A DNA stretch of 64,000 bases from Tichowtungia sp964398915 (GCA_964398915.1 CAYNOR010000005.1:62001-126000), one strand, 5' to 3'. Shown: positions 15,439 through 23,281, counted from the stretch's first letter. Made by a program: numbers and translations. Notes: generated from the letters alone by a model not told the origin.

Positions 15439-15457
15439 TGTAGGGAATTACCCTACA
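15439..15457. promoter_or_regulatory. Palindrome TGTAGGG-N5-CCCTACA
   Basis: Perfect 7-bp arms around AATTA. It shares GTAGGG-N4-ACCC with the element at 3138-3157. It may serve the minus-strand redox pair or a plus-strand RNA starting nearby. The regulator is unknown. Confidence 0.45.
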
Positions 15458-15494
15458 AAGAATGACTTTAAAAAATTAAGCACCAACATATAGT

Positions 15495-15612
15495 CCGCCC
15501 CCAGAGTTTCAGAGAAGAAGGCACTTAGGGGTTTGTTGCCGGATTCTCTGCGTCTTTCAATATGGAAAGAACCTCTAGCCCTTGCAATCGTTTGCGGTTG
15601 CAAGGGCTTTTA
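15495..15612 (+). ncRNA. Candidate small structured RNA ending in an intrinsic terminator
   Basis: No protein gene occupies 15350-15609, yet the plus strand holds three successive hairpins: CAGAGAA/TTCTCTG with inner GGCA/TGCC, then TCTTTC-aatatg-GAAAGA, then an 11-bp terminator stem AGCCCTTGCAA/TTGCAAGGGCT (15577-15608) followed by TTTTA. A TATAGT at 15489-15494 could be its -10. The minus strand lacks a T-run after the stem, so the terminator is not simply that of tilS. The RNA is unidentified; its boundaries are estimates. Confidence 0.4.
15577..15612 (+). terminator. Intrinsic terminator, plus-strand orientation
   Basis: Perfect 11-bp stem AGCCCTTGCAA/TTGCAAGGGCT with a 10-base loop and TTTTA after it on the plus strand. 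It overlaps the tilS stop codon on the other strand. Confidence 0.6.
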
Positions 15613-16935
15613 CTTATCAAAAAACAAATGCAGAGCTGGTTCGGCACCGCTTAAAAGTTCCCAGCCGCGGGCGATGCGATAACCGGGCAGCCAGATGATT
15701 TCTCCTTCGCACTCAGCAACAGGCCAAGTATCGCGCTGCGCCTTAGGAATTTTCAAATCAATGAAAATATCCTGAAGCTTTTTTGAGCCTTCCATGCCGT
15801 ACGGCTCCATCCGGTCGCCGGGGCGCGCGGCGCGGACGGTGACTTTCCGGCCCGCCACTTTGGTCAGCGAAACCGAGGCGCACCACGGGCCGCGCAGAAT
15901 GCCGACGCTTTCTCGCATTTGGACGGGAAACGTAGACGCGACGCCCTCGTCGCGTTCTCTGCACACGCGACGTGACGAGGGCGTCGCGTCTACGCTCAAC
16001 TTCCCATACTCATTAACCAATCGCAGTCCTTCAAGGTCAAGGAGCTGCGTTCCGCTTGTTTTCTCTGAAAACGAAACGACTTGTTCAACCGCATTAAAGG
16101 TCGGCGTTACACCCTGTTCAATCAGCCAGTCACGGATTTCCCGGCGACGCGCGGCCTGTTCAGGATGATCCTCCTCATCGCGTAGAATTTCCATCGTACG
16201 CAGGATGTTTTCGGCGGCCCGTTCATTCAACTTTCCAAGGATTGGAAGAATCTGACGGCGCACAAAATTGCGCGAAATGTCTTCGTCGGTGTTGGTGGCG
16301 TCTTCGCGCCATTCCATTTTTTCTTTTTCCAACCATTGGATAATTTCCGCCCGCCGGATTCCAAGCATGGGTCTGATCAGGATCAATTGAGAATGTAGAC
16401 GCGACGCCCCCGTCGCGTCCGCAGTGTTCGGGAAACGCGACGAGGGCGTCGCGTCTACGTTTTCCAAACATTGGAAAAACCGCATTCCGCCGAGACCGCC
16501 GGGGCCGCTTCCGCGGGCGGCCCGCAGAAAAAAGGTTTCAAGTTGGTCGTCGGCATGATGAGCGAGGGCAATCAAGGCCTTAGACTTTAGACCTTCGACT
16601 TTCGACCTGAAGAACTCATGCCTTGCTTCACGGGCAGCCATTTCGAGTGAGATGCCTTTTTCTTTGGCGAGCGCGGGAACATCTGTTTTTTGCGTGACGC
16701 ACTCGATGCCGAGTTTTTTACAGAGAGCTTTGACGAAGGCTTCGTCGCCGTCGGCCTCTGCACCGCGGATACCGTGGTTAAGGTGCGCGGCGATTAGCGA
16801 ATAACCCAGCCGATGCAGGATGTGGAGCAGTGCCACGGAGTCCGCCCCGCCGGACACACCGACGATCACCGTCGCGCCCGCAGGAATCAGCCCCCCGCGC
16901 TCAATCGCCGATTTTACTTTTTCGATCAGGTTCAC
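15610..16935 (-). CDS. tilS: tRNA(Ile)-lysidine synthetase
   Basis: 441 residues; converts C34 of the minor tRNA-Ile to lysidine with ATP so that it reads AUA. PP-loop SGGADS at 28-33, HLNHGIRGAEAD, the ALAHHADDQLET motif and NFVRRQILPIL mark the catalytic domain; a C-terminal TilS-C domain follows (RPGDRM, LQDIFIDLKIP). Two REP-like inserts are translated in frame at about residues 160-181 and 315-335, both giving VDATPSSR, plus a low-complexity string VEGLKSKA near residue 112. The protein is otherwise complete, so it is probably functional with insertions in loops or linkers (inference). Confidence 0.93.
   Translation of the reverse strand: MNLIEKVKSAIERGGLIPAGATVIVGVSGGADSVALLHILHRLGYSLIAAHLNHGIRGAEADGDEAFVKALCKKLGIECVTQKTDVPALAKEKGISLEMAAREARHEFFRSKVEGLKSKALIALAHHADDQLETFFLRAARGSGPGGLGGMRFFQCLENVDATPSSRFPNTADATGASRLHSQLILIRPMLGIRRAEIIQWLEKEKMEWREDATNTDEDISRNFVRRQILPILGKLNERAAENILRTMEILRDEEDHPEQAARRREIRDWLIEQGVTPTFNAVEQVVSFSEKTSGTQLLDLEGLRLVNEYGKLSVDATPSSRRVCRERDEGVASTFPVQMRESVGILRGPWCASVSLTKVAGRKVTVRAARPGDRMEPYGMEGSKKLQDIFIDLKIPKAQRDTWPVAECEGEIIWLPGYRIARGWELLSGAEPALHLFFDK
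15932..15993. repeat. REP-like inverted pair inside tilS (copy B)
   Basis: GTAG then stem ACGCGACG, loop CCCT, stem CGTCGCGT (15932-15955), and an inverted copy ending CTAC at 15993 with one mismatch; 14-base spacer. It is translated in tilS as VDATPSSR... in frame. Confidence 0.75.
16395..16458. repeat. REP-like inverted pair inside tilS (copy A)
   Basis: Same unit as copy B: GTAG, ACGCGACG, loop CCCC, CGTCGCGT (16395-16418), then an inverted copy 16435-16458 with one mismatch and a 16-base spacer. Immediately followed by a perfect TTTCCA-N5-TGGAAA palindrome (16461-16477). Confidence 0.75.
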
Positions 16936-17059
16936 GGGAAAAAGTTACCTCGAACAGACGGAAATGAACAGTTCCAGAGCTTGGAAGTTTTAGACGGGAT
17001 TACGGGATCGACAGGATGGGGATTGGAATTAAATAAAATTTTACCAACCAGAGCGTTCA

Positions 17060-17105
17060 TAAAAAAGCCCCGGCTCCAAAGTTGGAAACCGGGGTTTGTT
17101 TTTTG
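17060..17105. terminator. Intrinsic terminator downstream of serS, T-runs on both strands
   Basis: Stem GCCCCGG/CCGGGG(T) at 17067-17095. On the minus strand (serS direction) it is followed by TTTTTTAT, and on the plus strand by TTTGTTTTTT, so it can stop transcription from either side. The gene-free stretch 16936-17201 holds this and the inverted repeat at 17124-17197. Confidence 0.75.
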
Positions 17106-17123
17106 CCTGAAGCGCGAAGCGCT

Positions 17124-17197
17124 CTGGAGTGCTCCGGCAAACGAAGTGCGACGGAGCTTTAAAGCGGCCTCGCGCTTCGCTTGCGTCCGCACTCCAG
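17124..17197. repeat. Imperfect inverted repeat behind serS
   Basis: Arms of about 30 bp (17124-17154 and 17168-17197) share CTGGAGTGC at the outer ends and CGAAG-GCGA inside, pairing at roughly three quarters of positions with one gap, around a centre containing AGCTTTAAAGC. REP-like, but with a GGAG rather than GTAG foot. It lies between the serS stop and its terminator. Confidence 0.5.
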
Positions 17198-17201
17198 AAA
17201 A

Positions 17202-18473
17202 TCAGCCGAGTTTTTCGAGGCCGCCCATGTAGGGGCGCAGGGCTTCAGGAATGGTGACGGTGCCGTCGGCGTTCTGGTTGTTTTCGATGAGCGCGACGAC
17301 GAGGCGCGGCAGGGCGACGCCGGAGCCGTTGAGCGTATGCGCAAACTGCGGCTTGCCGTCTTCACCGCGGCAGCGGATGCGGGCGCGGCGGGCCTGATAG
17401 TCCCAGAAGTTGCTGACCGATGAGACTTCGAGCCATTTTTCAACGCCCGGAGCCCAGAGTTCGATGTCGTAGCATTTGGCAGCGCTGAAGCCGATGTCGG
17501 CGGTACAGAGTTCGATAACGCGATAATGCAGGCCAAGTTTCTGCAAAACAGCTTCGGCTTCACGGACGAGAATTTCATGCTGTTTTTCGGAATCTTCGGG
17601 TTTTACGAAGTTGACCATTTCGACTTTGTCGAACTGGTGCAGACGAAGCAGTCCGCGCGTATCGCGTCCGGCGGCGCCGGCTTCACGGCGGAAGCACGGC
17701 GTGTAGGCGGTGAGCTTGAGCGGTTTTTCGACATCGATAATTTCGTCGGCATAGAGATTGGTGACCGGCACTTCGGCGGTCGGAACCGGATAGAGTCCGT
17801 CGATGCCGATGTGATACATGTCTTCCGCGAATTTCGGAAGCTGGCCGGTACCGGTCATGGCACCGGCGTTACAGACGAACGGCGGCTCGACTTCGGTGTA
17901 GCCATGTTCCGAGGTGTGCAGGTCGAGCATGAACTGGATGAGCGAGCGCTGAAGTTTGGCGCCCTGTCCGGTGTAAACCGGAAAGCCGGAGCCGGCAATT
18001 TTAGTGCCGCGTTCAAAATCAACCAGCCTGAGCGCCTCACAAATGTCCCAGTGCGGGTTGATGGCAAAATCAAATTTCCGCTTTTCGCCGTAAACGCGCA
18101 CGACCGGATTGTCCGCCTCGCTCGAACCGACCGGAACGGACGGGCGCGGCATATTGGGAATAAACAACAGAACGTTCGTGATTTTCTCATCGAGTTCGCG
18201 CACCTGTTCGTCAAGGACTGCAATGCGGTCACCCATCTGCCGGACGCGTTCCTTAGCGGCTTCAGCTTCGGCTTTCCTGCCCTCCTTCATGAGCCCGCCG
18301 ATATTTTTAGACGCGGCATTGCGCTCACTTTTAAGTTCTTCGCCTTCGGTAATGGCGGCGCGACGTTCGATATCCAGCGCAAGCAAACCGTCGACATCCG
18401 CTTCGGCTTTACGGTTAACGAGCGCCTTTTTAACGGCGGCGGGATTTTCGCGAATGAATTTAATGTCGAGCAT
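17202..18473 (-). CDS. serS: Seryl-tRNA synthetase
   Basis: 423-residue class II synthetase charging tRNA-Ser. N-terminal long coiled-coil arm (about residues 30-105, Lys/Glu-rich), then the catalytic domain with PVGSSEADNP, TAEVPVTNLYADE, motif 2 FRREAGAAGRDTRGLLRLHQFDKVE (read as FRREAG...LHQF) and motif 3 NGSGVALPRLVVALIENNQ. Length is normal. The start MLDIKFIRENP is canonical. The upstream ROK kinase gene ends 5 bp before this start, so the two are one transcript, ended by the terminator at about 17060-17105. Confidence 0.96.
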   Translation of the reverse strand: MLDIKFIRENPAAVKKALVNRKAEADVDGLLALDIERRAAITEGEELKSERNAASKNIGGLMKEGRKAEAEAAKERVRQMGDRIAVLDEQVRELDEKITNVLLFIPNMPRPSVPVGSSEADNPVVRVYGEKRKFDFAINPHWDICEALRLVDFERGTKIAGSGFPVYTGQGAKLQRSLIQFMLDLHTSEHGYTEVEPPFVCNAGAMTGTGQLPKFAEDMYHIGIDGLYPVPTAEVPVTNLYADEIIDVEKPLKLTAYTPCFRREAGAAGRDTRGLLRLHQFDKVEMVNFVKPEDSEKQHEILVREAEAVLQKLGLHYRVIELCTADIGFSAAKCYDIELWAPGVEKWLEVSSVSNFWDYQARRARIRCRGEDGKPQFAHTLNGSGVALPRLVVALIENNQNADGTVTIPEALRPYMGGLEKLG

Positions 18474-18478
18474 GGTGA

Positions 18479-19447
18479 TTATCCTTTATTCAAATGGCGG
18501 GCTCCGTCGAGCGCAATGGCAATAGCACTCAGTTCGCCAATATTTTTCAGTGTACTAGCCTCAATCCGGCTGCAAGCCTCCAGTACGCCTTTCCACGCAT
18601 ACTTGGGAAGTCGTTCCATCATTTGCGGAATGAAAAGGTCGCCGCCATGGATGGCCAGCGTGCCCATCACGATGGCCTGCGGATTGAGTGTCTGCAACAG
18701 GATGCTGACGGCTTGCGCCATTTTTTCAATGAAACCATCCCATTTCTTACAGGCGTAGGCGTCGCCCGTCCGGATGGCGGCGCGGACCTCCTGCATACCG
18801 ATCTTCGCCGGATCGCCGCCGGCTTCTTTGAGAATTGAAGTTTGTACGCCGCCGGCGATGTCTGCACGCACCTGATCGGCAAAATTTTTGCCGCCGCAGT
18901 AGGCTTCCCAGCAGCCCGTCTTGCCGCAACCGCAGCGGGGGCCGTTCAGGTCGAGCGTGAAGTGACCGACTTCACCGCCCAGATCATTTGTGCCGGTAAT
19001 CAGCTGTCCGTTGCTGATGATGCCCGCGCCAATGCCGGTGCTCATGGTGAGGTAAATCAAATCCAGCCCTTTACAGGCTCCGAATAAGTATTCCGCCAGA
19101 CCGGCGCCGTTGGCATCATTCTGCATAAAAGTCGGACGCTTAAAGTGCTGTTCAAAAAAGTCACCGACTTTGAAGTGATCCCAGCTTTGCAAATTCGGGG
19201 TCTTCAAGATCATACGCCGCTTCGAGCACATCGGTCCGGGCGAACTGATGCCGATCGCGTCGATCTTCCCAACGGTCAGTCCGGCTTTGGCGATCAGCGC
19301 TTCGGCAACCAGGACTGCCTGCTCCAGCGTTTTCTGCGCACTGTTCGGATCGGTAGGGAACCGCTGATCAGCGAGAATCTCTCCCTGCTCGTTTCCTATC
19401 GAAACCGCTATTTTTGTTCCGCCGATATCAATGCCCAGAAAATTCAT
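18479..19447 (-). CDS. ROK-family sugar kinase (glucokinase-like)
   Basis: 322 residues. Phosphate-binding DIGGTK at 7-12; STGIGAGII; the ROK zinc site EVGHF...CGCGKTGCWEAYCGG with its His and three cysteines; catalytic D in MQNDANGAGLAE. Phosphorylates a hexose, probably glucose, in the cytoplasm; the exact sugar cannot be read. The ATG at 19447 is preferred (GGAG upstream; homology starts MNFLGIDIGG). It lies directly upstream of serS. Confidence 0.9.
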   Translation of the reverse strand: MNFLGIDIGGTKIAVSIGNEQGEILADQRFPTDPNSAQKTLEQAVLVAEALIAKAGLTVGKIDAIGISSPGPMCSKRRMILKTPNLQSWDHFKVGDFFEQHFKRPTFMQNDANGAGLAEYLFGACKGLDLIYLTMSTGIGAGIISNGQLITGTNDLGGEVGHFTLDLNGPRCGCGKTGCWEAYCGGKNFADQVRADIAGGVQTSILKEAGGDPAKIGMQEVRAAIRTGDAYACKKWDGFIEKMAQAVSILLQTLNPQAIVMGTLAIHGGDLFIPQMMERLPKYAWKGVLEACSRIEASTLKNIGELSAIAIALDGARHLNKG

Positions 19448-19524
19448 ATTGCTCCGAAATAAGTTAATAAAGGCTCTGTTTTTTACCCTTCCACGGGCGG
19501 CATGCAAACAAAAACTCAAGTTTA

Positions 19525-20403
19525 TCAGCCTAATAATAAGAGAAGGATCACCGTGACCGCGTTAAAACAAACATGCATTCCAACCGGAACCAGTAGCGAC
19601 TGCGTGCGGGCGTAGGCCAGACTGAACATCGCCGAAAGTAAAAAAAGCGGGAGAAATGAGGGTAAGTGAAGGTGCATTCCGCCAAAAACCAGAGAAGTCA
19701 GAACCATACCCGGCCAGAAACCGATACGATGCGCCATAAACGGCAGTAAGATACCGCGAAAAACGATCTCTTCGAAAACCGGTGCAACGACGATGATAAT
19801 AAAGAACAGTGCTGTGCGGACCAGCCACGGGGCCGGAACCGTTAAAACCGCGGCGATATCCTGAAGAAAAAAATCACACCCGAACTGATAAAGCAAAATC
19901 TGATAAAGCGCGCTGCACAACCAAAGCAGCGGTAATGCCGCCAGATAGAAAATCACGGAGAGTCCTAATAGAGCCGGGGCTCTCTTCCAGAAAAGACCGA
20001 ATAATTCACTCCCGTGAACGTTCGCCAGGCGAAGCATCAATCCGAACAGCCCCAGCACCGGCAGATGGAAGACCAACGTTTGAAAAATCACCGCCGCCGG
20101 TTCAATTCCGCGGTCCGGAAACATCACCATATAAAGCCAGGAAGCAAGGAGATAGAAAAAGATCACGGTTCCAAAAAAAATCAGCACCCATTTTGCCGGC
20201 AGAGAGCGGGACATCAGGCGCGCAGCCAGTTCCGGCATCCGCACCGGTCTTTTAAGCCAGTAGAGTATCAGCCCGACATCTGTAGCGACACCGACACAGA
20301 TTAACAGTAGAAAAAACAGACCGGAAGCCACCATGCCGGGCGGCGGGTTGCTGTACTCCCAAAAGGGCTTGGTATACGGCATAAATTCAGCTAGAAACAT
20401 CAT
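19525..20403 (-). CDS. CPBP-family intramembrane protease
   Basis: 292-residue polytopic membrane protein with about eight hydrophobic segments. The CPBP (Abi/CAAX) motifs are present: EEIVFRG with E211, E212 and R216, then FGGMHLH with H244, and a final MHVCFN with H277 and N281. These build the Glu-type intramembrane active site. Substrates are unknown; relatives process prenylated proteins or bacteriocin-related peptides. It stands alone, 77 bp upstream of the ROK gene and divergent from asd. Confidence 0.88.
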   Translation of the reverse strand: MMFLAEFMPYTKPFWEYSNPPPGMVASGLFFLLLICVGVATDVGLILYWLKRPVRMPELAARLMSRSLPAKWVLIFFGTVIFFYLLASWLYMVMFPDRGIEPAAVIFQTLVFHLPVLGLFGLMLRLANVHGSELFGLFWKRAPALLGLSVIFYLAALPLLWLCSALYQILLYQFGCDFFLQDIAAVLTVPAPWLVRTALFFIIIVVAPVFEEIVFRGILLPFMAHRIGFWPGMVLTSLVFGGMHLHLPSFLPLFLLSAMFSLAYARTQSLLVPVGMHVCFNAVTVILLLLLG

Positions 20404-20479
20404 GATTTTGCGGATACTAGCGGCTTGCGTTCGCTTTTTAAATCAAATACCGTGACCGCCTTTTAATCGGGAGAATGCT

Positions 20480-21586
20480 ATGAAAGTCGGCTTAGTAGGA
20501 TGGCGCGGAATGGTCGGTTCGGTTCTGATGGAACGAATGCTGGCAGAAAATGATTTCGCCGGGATTACGCCGGTATTTTTTACGACTTCGCAAGTTGGTA
20601 GCGCGGCCCCGAATGTCGGCAAGGGCGCGTCCGTTCTTCTGGATGCCTCCGACCTCGGCGCACTCGCCGGAATGGACGTGATTTTAACCTGCCAGGGCGG
20701 CGACTACACCACGGCCGTTCACAGCAAGCTGAGAGCCACCGGCTGGAATGGTTACTGGATCGACGCTGCATCGACCCTGCGCATGAGCAAAGACGCCGTG
20801 ATTATCCTCGATCCGGTCAACCGCCCGGTGATCGACAAGGCCTTGTCAGATGGGAAAAAAGATTTTATCGGCGGGAACTGCACCGTCAGCCTGATGCTGA
20901 TGGCGCTCGGAGGACTCTTTAAAGCCGGGCTGGTCGAATGGCTTTCCTCCATGACCTATCAGGCGGCTTCCGGCGCCGGAGCACAGAACATGCGTGAACT
21001 GCTCTGCCAGATGGGTGTGCTGAATAAAACCGTCGCCACTGAATTAGCCACCCCCTCCTCCGCCATCCTTGATATCGACCGTAATGTAACGTCCGCATTG
21101 CGCAGCAAAGATATCCCGACACAGCACTTCGGCGCGCCGCTGGCCGGTTCGTTAATCCCGTGGATTGATAAACTGGTGGATGCCGGACAGACCAAAGAAG
21201 AGTGGAAAGGCTTTGCTGAAACCAATAAAATTCTTGAAACAAAGACCCCTATCGCGATTGACGGTCTTTGCGTGCGAATCGGCGCTATGCGCTGTCACAG
21301 CCAGGGTCTCACCATCAAGCTGAAGAAAAATCTGCCGCTGGAAGAACTGATTGAAATCATCCGCAACGACAACGAGTGGGTGGATGTGGTCGGCAACACC
21401 AAAGAAGAAACCCTCGCCCGCCTGACACCGGCGGCCATTTCGGGAACCCTGACCGTTCCGGTCGGACGTATTCACAAAATGAAAATGGGGCCGGAATATC
21501 TCGCGGCTTTCACGTGTGGCGACCAGTTGCTTTGGGGTGCTGCAGAACCGTTAAGAAGAATGCTGAGAATTCTGGAAGGCCTTTAG
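20480..21586 (+). CDS. asd: Aspartate-semialdehyde dehydrogenase
   Basis: 368 residues; reduces aspartyl phosphate to aspartate semialdehyde with NADPH, feeding lysine/diaminopimelate, threonine and methionine synthesis. N-terminal nucleotide loop GWRGMVGS; catalytic C134 in GGNCTVSLML; YQAASGAGAQNMRELL; RIHKMKMGPEYL near the end. Length and motifs fit the Gram-negative Asd type. Ribosome site GGGAG eight bases before the ATG. Single gene on this strand. Confidence 0.96.
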   Translation: MKVGLVGWRGMVGSVLMERMLAENDFAGITPVFFTTSQVGSAAPNVGKGASVLLDASDLGALAGMDVILTCQGGDYTTAVHSKLRATGWNGYWIDAASTLRMSKDAVIILDPVNRPVIDKALSDGKKDFIGGNCTVSLMLMALGGLFKAGLVEWLSSMTYQAASGAGAQNMRELLCQMGVLNKTVATELATPSSAILDIDRNVTSALRSKDIPTQHFGAPLAGSLIPWIDKLVDAGQTKEEWKGFAETNKILETKTPIAIDGLCVRIGAMRCHSQGLTIKLKKNLPLEELIEIIRNDNEWVDVVGNTKEETLARLTPAAISGTLTVPVGRIHKMKMGPEYLAAFTCGDQLLWGAAEPLRRMLRILEGL

Positions 21587-21643
21587 GCAATAGACTTTAG
21601 GAGTCCTAAGGCCAAAGATCTAAAGCCTGTCGCCTTTCCCCGG

Positions 21644-21808
21644 CTAGTTTCCGCTCATACCGGGAATATTCATACTGCCTTCCCATCGGGCCGGCGTATT
21701 CCACGGCATATCGGAATATTCCTTTTTCGTCCCGTCCTCATACCTCGGCGTTGAACATCCGGTAAGTACGACAGCGAGAAGAATCCATGCTATGAGTTTT
21801 TCAACCAT
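21644..21808 (-). CDS. Very small lipoprotein
   Basis: A 54-residue protein: MVEKLIAWILLAVVLTGC, so a signal ending in lipobox LTGC with lipidated Cys18, then a short polar tail (STPRYEDGTKKEYSDM... PGMSGN). The frame is clean, but no strong ribosome site is seen. It lies in the 21587-21872 interval on the minus strand, downstream of metF (65 bp). Three degenerate TTTCCA-N5-TGGAAA palindromes (about 21804-21866) separate it from metF. Function unknown. Confidence 0.55.
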   Translation of the reverse strand: MVEKLIAWILLAVVLTGCSTPRYEDGTKKEYSDMPWNTPARWEGSMNIPGMSGN

Positions 21809-21866
21809 TTGAAAACTTATGCCCTTTTTCCAGCCGGTTGAAAATCATTTTTCCAATATTTGAAAA
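21804..21866. repeat. Cluster of three degenerate TTTCCA-N5-TGGAAA palindromes
   Basis: TTTTCAACCATTTGAAAA overlapping the lipoprotein start, TTTCCAGCCGGTTGAAA at 21827-21843 and TTTCCAATATTTGAAAA at 21850-21866. They are spaced about 23 bp apart and belong to the window-wide 17-bp palindrome class. Confidence 0.5.
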
Positions 21867-21872
21867 TTCAGG

Positions 21873-22760
21873 CTACTGTCCGCGAATACGGGAAAGGCAG
21901 GCGAAAAGTTCGGGGTAAAACGCTGTTTTGGCCCGGTTAAGCAGATAGAGGTGTATCCCCGGCGCGCCGCCTTCAACCAGTTCAGAGATCTGCTCAATGG
22001 CCCAGTACAAACCGATCCGCTCCATTTTCACCGGATCGTTTTTAGCGGCTTCAAGGTTGCGTAACAGAATCTCAGGCACATGAAATTCACAAAAAGTCCG
22101 CATCCGGTTAATCTGTTCAAGTGATATCACCGGGAGCAGTCCCGGCACAATCGGCACTGTAATGCCAGCCGCACGGCACTTTTCTACAAATTCAAAATAG
22201 ACATGATTGTGCAGAAAAAGCTGGGTCGTAATAAAGTCGGCGCCAGCCTCCACTTTTTCCTTCAGATGCCGCACATCCTCCACCTTGTTATACGCCTCCG
22301 GATGTTTTTCAGGATACCCCGCAACACCGATGCAGAGTTGAGCATGCCGCACACGCAGAAAAGAAACCAGTTCGGATGCATAACGGAAACCATTCGCGAC
22401 CGGTTTGAAAAACTTTTCGCCACGCGGCGGATCACCGCGCAACGCCATGATCTGTTGAAAGCCTTGCGCTACTAATTCGTCTGTTGAACGAATCAGCTCC
22501 TCGCGCGAGACTCCCACGCAGGTGCAGTGCGGCATGACCGTTTCATAACCAAGACCGCAAAGCTGTCGCGAAATTTCGAGAGTCGGCCCGGCCGCAGAAC
22601 CTCCCGCGCCGCACGTGACGGAAACAAAATCCGGCTTAAGGCCGATCAGTTCGGACGCCCCTTTATTGAAACCAGCCTGTGCAACTCCGGTTTTAGGCGG
22701 AAAAAACTCAACCGAGATCAGCGGCCGATCTGCGGCATTAATTTTCTGGATGATCGTCAT
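21873..22760 (-). CDS. metF: Methylenetetrahydrofolate reductase
   Basis: 295 residues (from ATG 22760); reduces 5,10-methylene-THF to 5-methyl-THF with FAD, supplying methionine synthesis. Hallmarks: ISVEFFPPKTG (catalytic Glu), SVTCGAGGS, HCTCVGVSREEL, ALRGDPPRGE, AGADFITTQLFL and PGLLPV. A longer frame from TTG 22796 exists, but neither start has a clear ribosome site and the extra residues span a perfect palindrome, so 22760 is preferred. The HU-gene terminator lies just upstream, so metF must have its own promoter near the palindrome. Confidence 0.94.
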   Translation of the reverse strand: MTIIQKINAADRPLISVEFFPPKTGVAQAGFNKGASELIGLKPDFVSVTCGAGGSAAGPTLEISRQLCGLGYETVMPHCTCVGVSREELIRSTDELVAQGFQQIMALRGDPPRGEKFFKPVANGFRYASELVSFLRVRHAQLCIGVAGYPEKHPEAYNKVEDVRHLKEKVEAGADFITTQLFLHNHVYFEFVEKCRAAGITVPIVPGLLPVISLEQINRMRTFCEFHVPEILLRNLEAAKNDPVKMERIGLYWAIEQISELVEGGAPGIHLYLLNRAKTAFYPELFACLSRIRGQ

Positions 22761-22768
22761 ATAAATCT

Positions 22769-22784
22769 GTTTATCCGGATAAAC
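22769..22784. promoter_or_regulatory. Perfect 16-bp palindrome before metF
   Basis: GTTTATCC followed by its exact complement GGATAAAC, 8 bp upstream of the metF ATG. Position suggests an operator or a translation-blocking hairpin; the factor is unknown. Confidence 0.45.
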
Positions 22785-22797
22785 GGAATTAATCAAG

Positions 22798-22831
22798 GAT
22801 AAAAAAACAGCCGCCCGTTGCGGGGCGGCTG
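22798..22831 (-). terminator. Intrinsic terminator of the HU gene
   Basis: On the minus strand, ACAGCCGCCC, a short loop, GGGCGGCTGT, then a run of Ts (A-run at 22801-22806 on the plus strand), beginning about 20 bp after the HU stop codon. A textbook intrinsic terminator. Confidence 0.9.
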
Positions 22832-22849
22832 TATTCTTCCACAGGAAAC

Positions 22850-23131
22850 TTAGCCGAGGATTGCATCCTTGGCGGCTTTGGCGATGCGGAATTTGAGAAC
22901 CGTCTTAGCGGCAATCTTAATTGCTGCACCGGTAGCAGGGTTGCGACCCATGCGGGCTTTGCGTTTCACTTTGACCAATTTACCCAAACCAGGAACGGTG
23001 AATCCTGCTGCAGCACCTTTATAGGCCTGGTCAATGATGGATTCTAGGGCGGTTTTTGCCTGAACTTTGCTGATGCCTGCGTCGTCGGCAATCTTAGCGA
23101 TGATCTGAGACTTGGTTACTGCTTTTGCCAT
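22850..23131 (-). CDS. HU-family DNA-binding protein
   Basis: 93-residue nucleoid protein: N-terminal helical dimer part (MAKAVTKSQIIAKIADDAGISK), VPGLGKLVKVKRKARMGRNPATG with the DNA-intercalating RNPATG loop, and a basic C-terminus. Bends and compacts DNA as a dimer. Good GGAGAAGC ribosome site. Monocistronic: an intrinsic terminator follows and a TATACT hexamer lies about 110 bp upstream. HU, IHF or a specialised variant cannot be separated from sequence alone. Confidence 0.95.
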   Translation of the reverse strand: MAKAVTKSQIIAKIADDAGISKVQAKTALESIIDQAYKGAAAGFTVPGLGKLVKVKRKARMGRNPATGAAIKIAAKTVLKFRIAKAAKDAILG

Positions 23132-23281
23132 TGCTGCTTCTCCTGTTGGACTAATGGTTACTGTTTCCGGCCGTTTATCGGCCCCGTTTTGTTGAGGAAT
23201 TCTTACGGCAAAGCCATACGGCGTGCAAGGTGAAATACAATAATAATTAAGTATAGCTAGGGGTTCGTGCTGGTTGTGGCA

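Noticed and set aside
17526..18758. Long plus-strand open frame (410 codons) opposite serS
   Set aside because: Antisense shadow of seryl-tRNA synthetase with Phe/Arg/Gly-rich nonsense composition.
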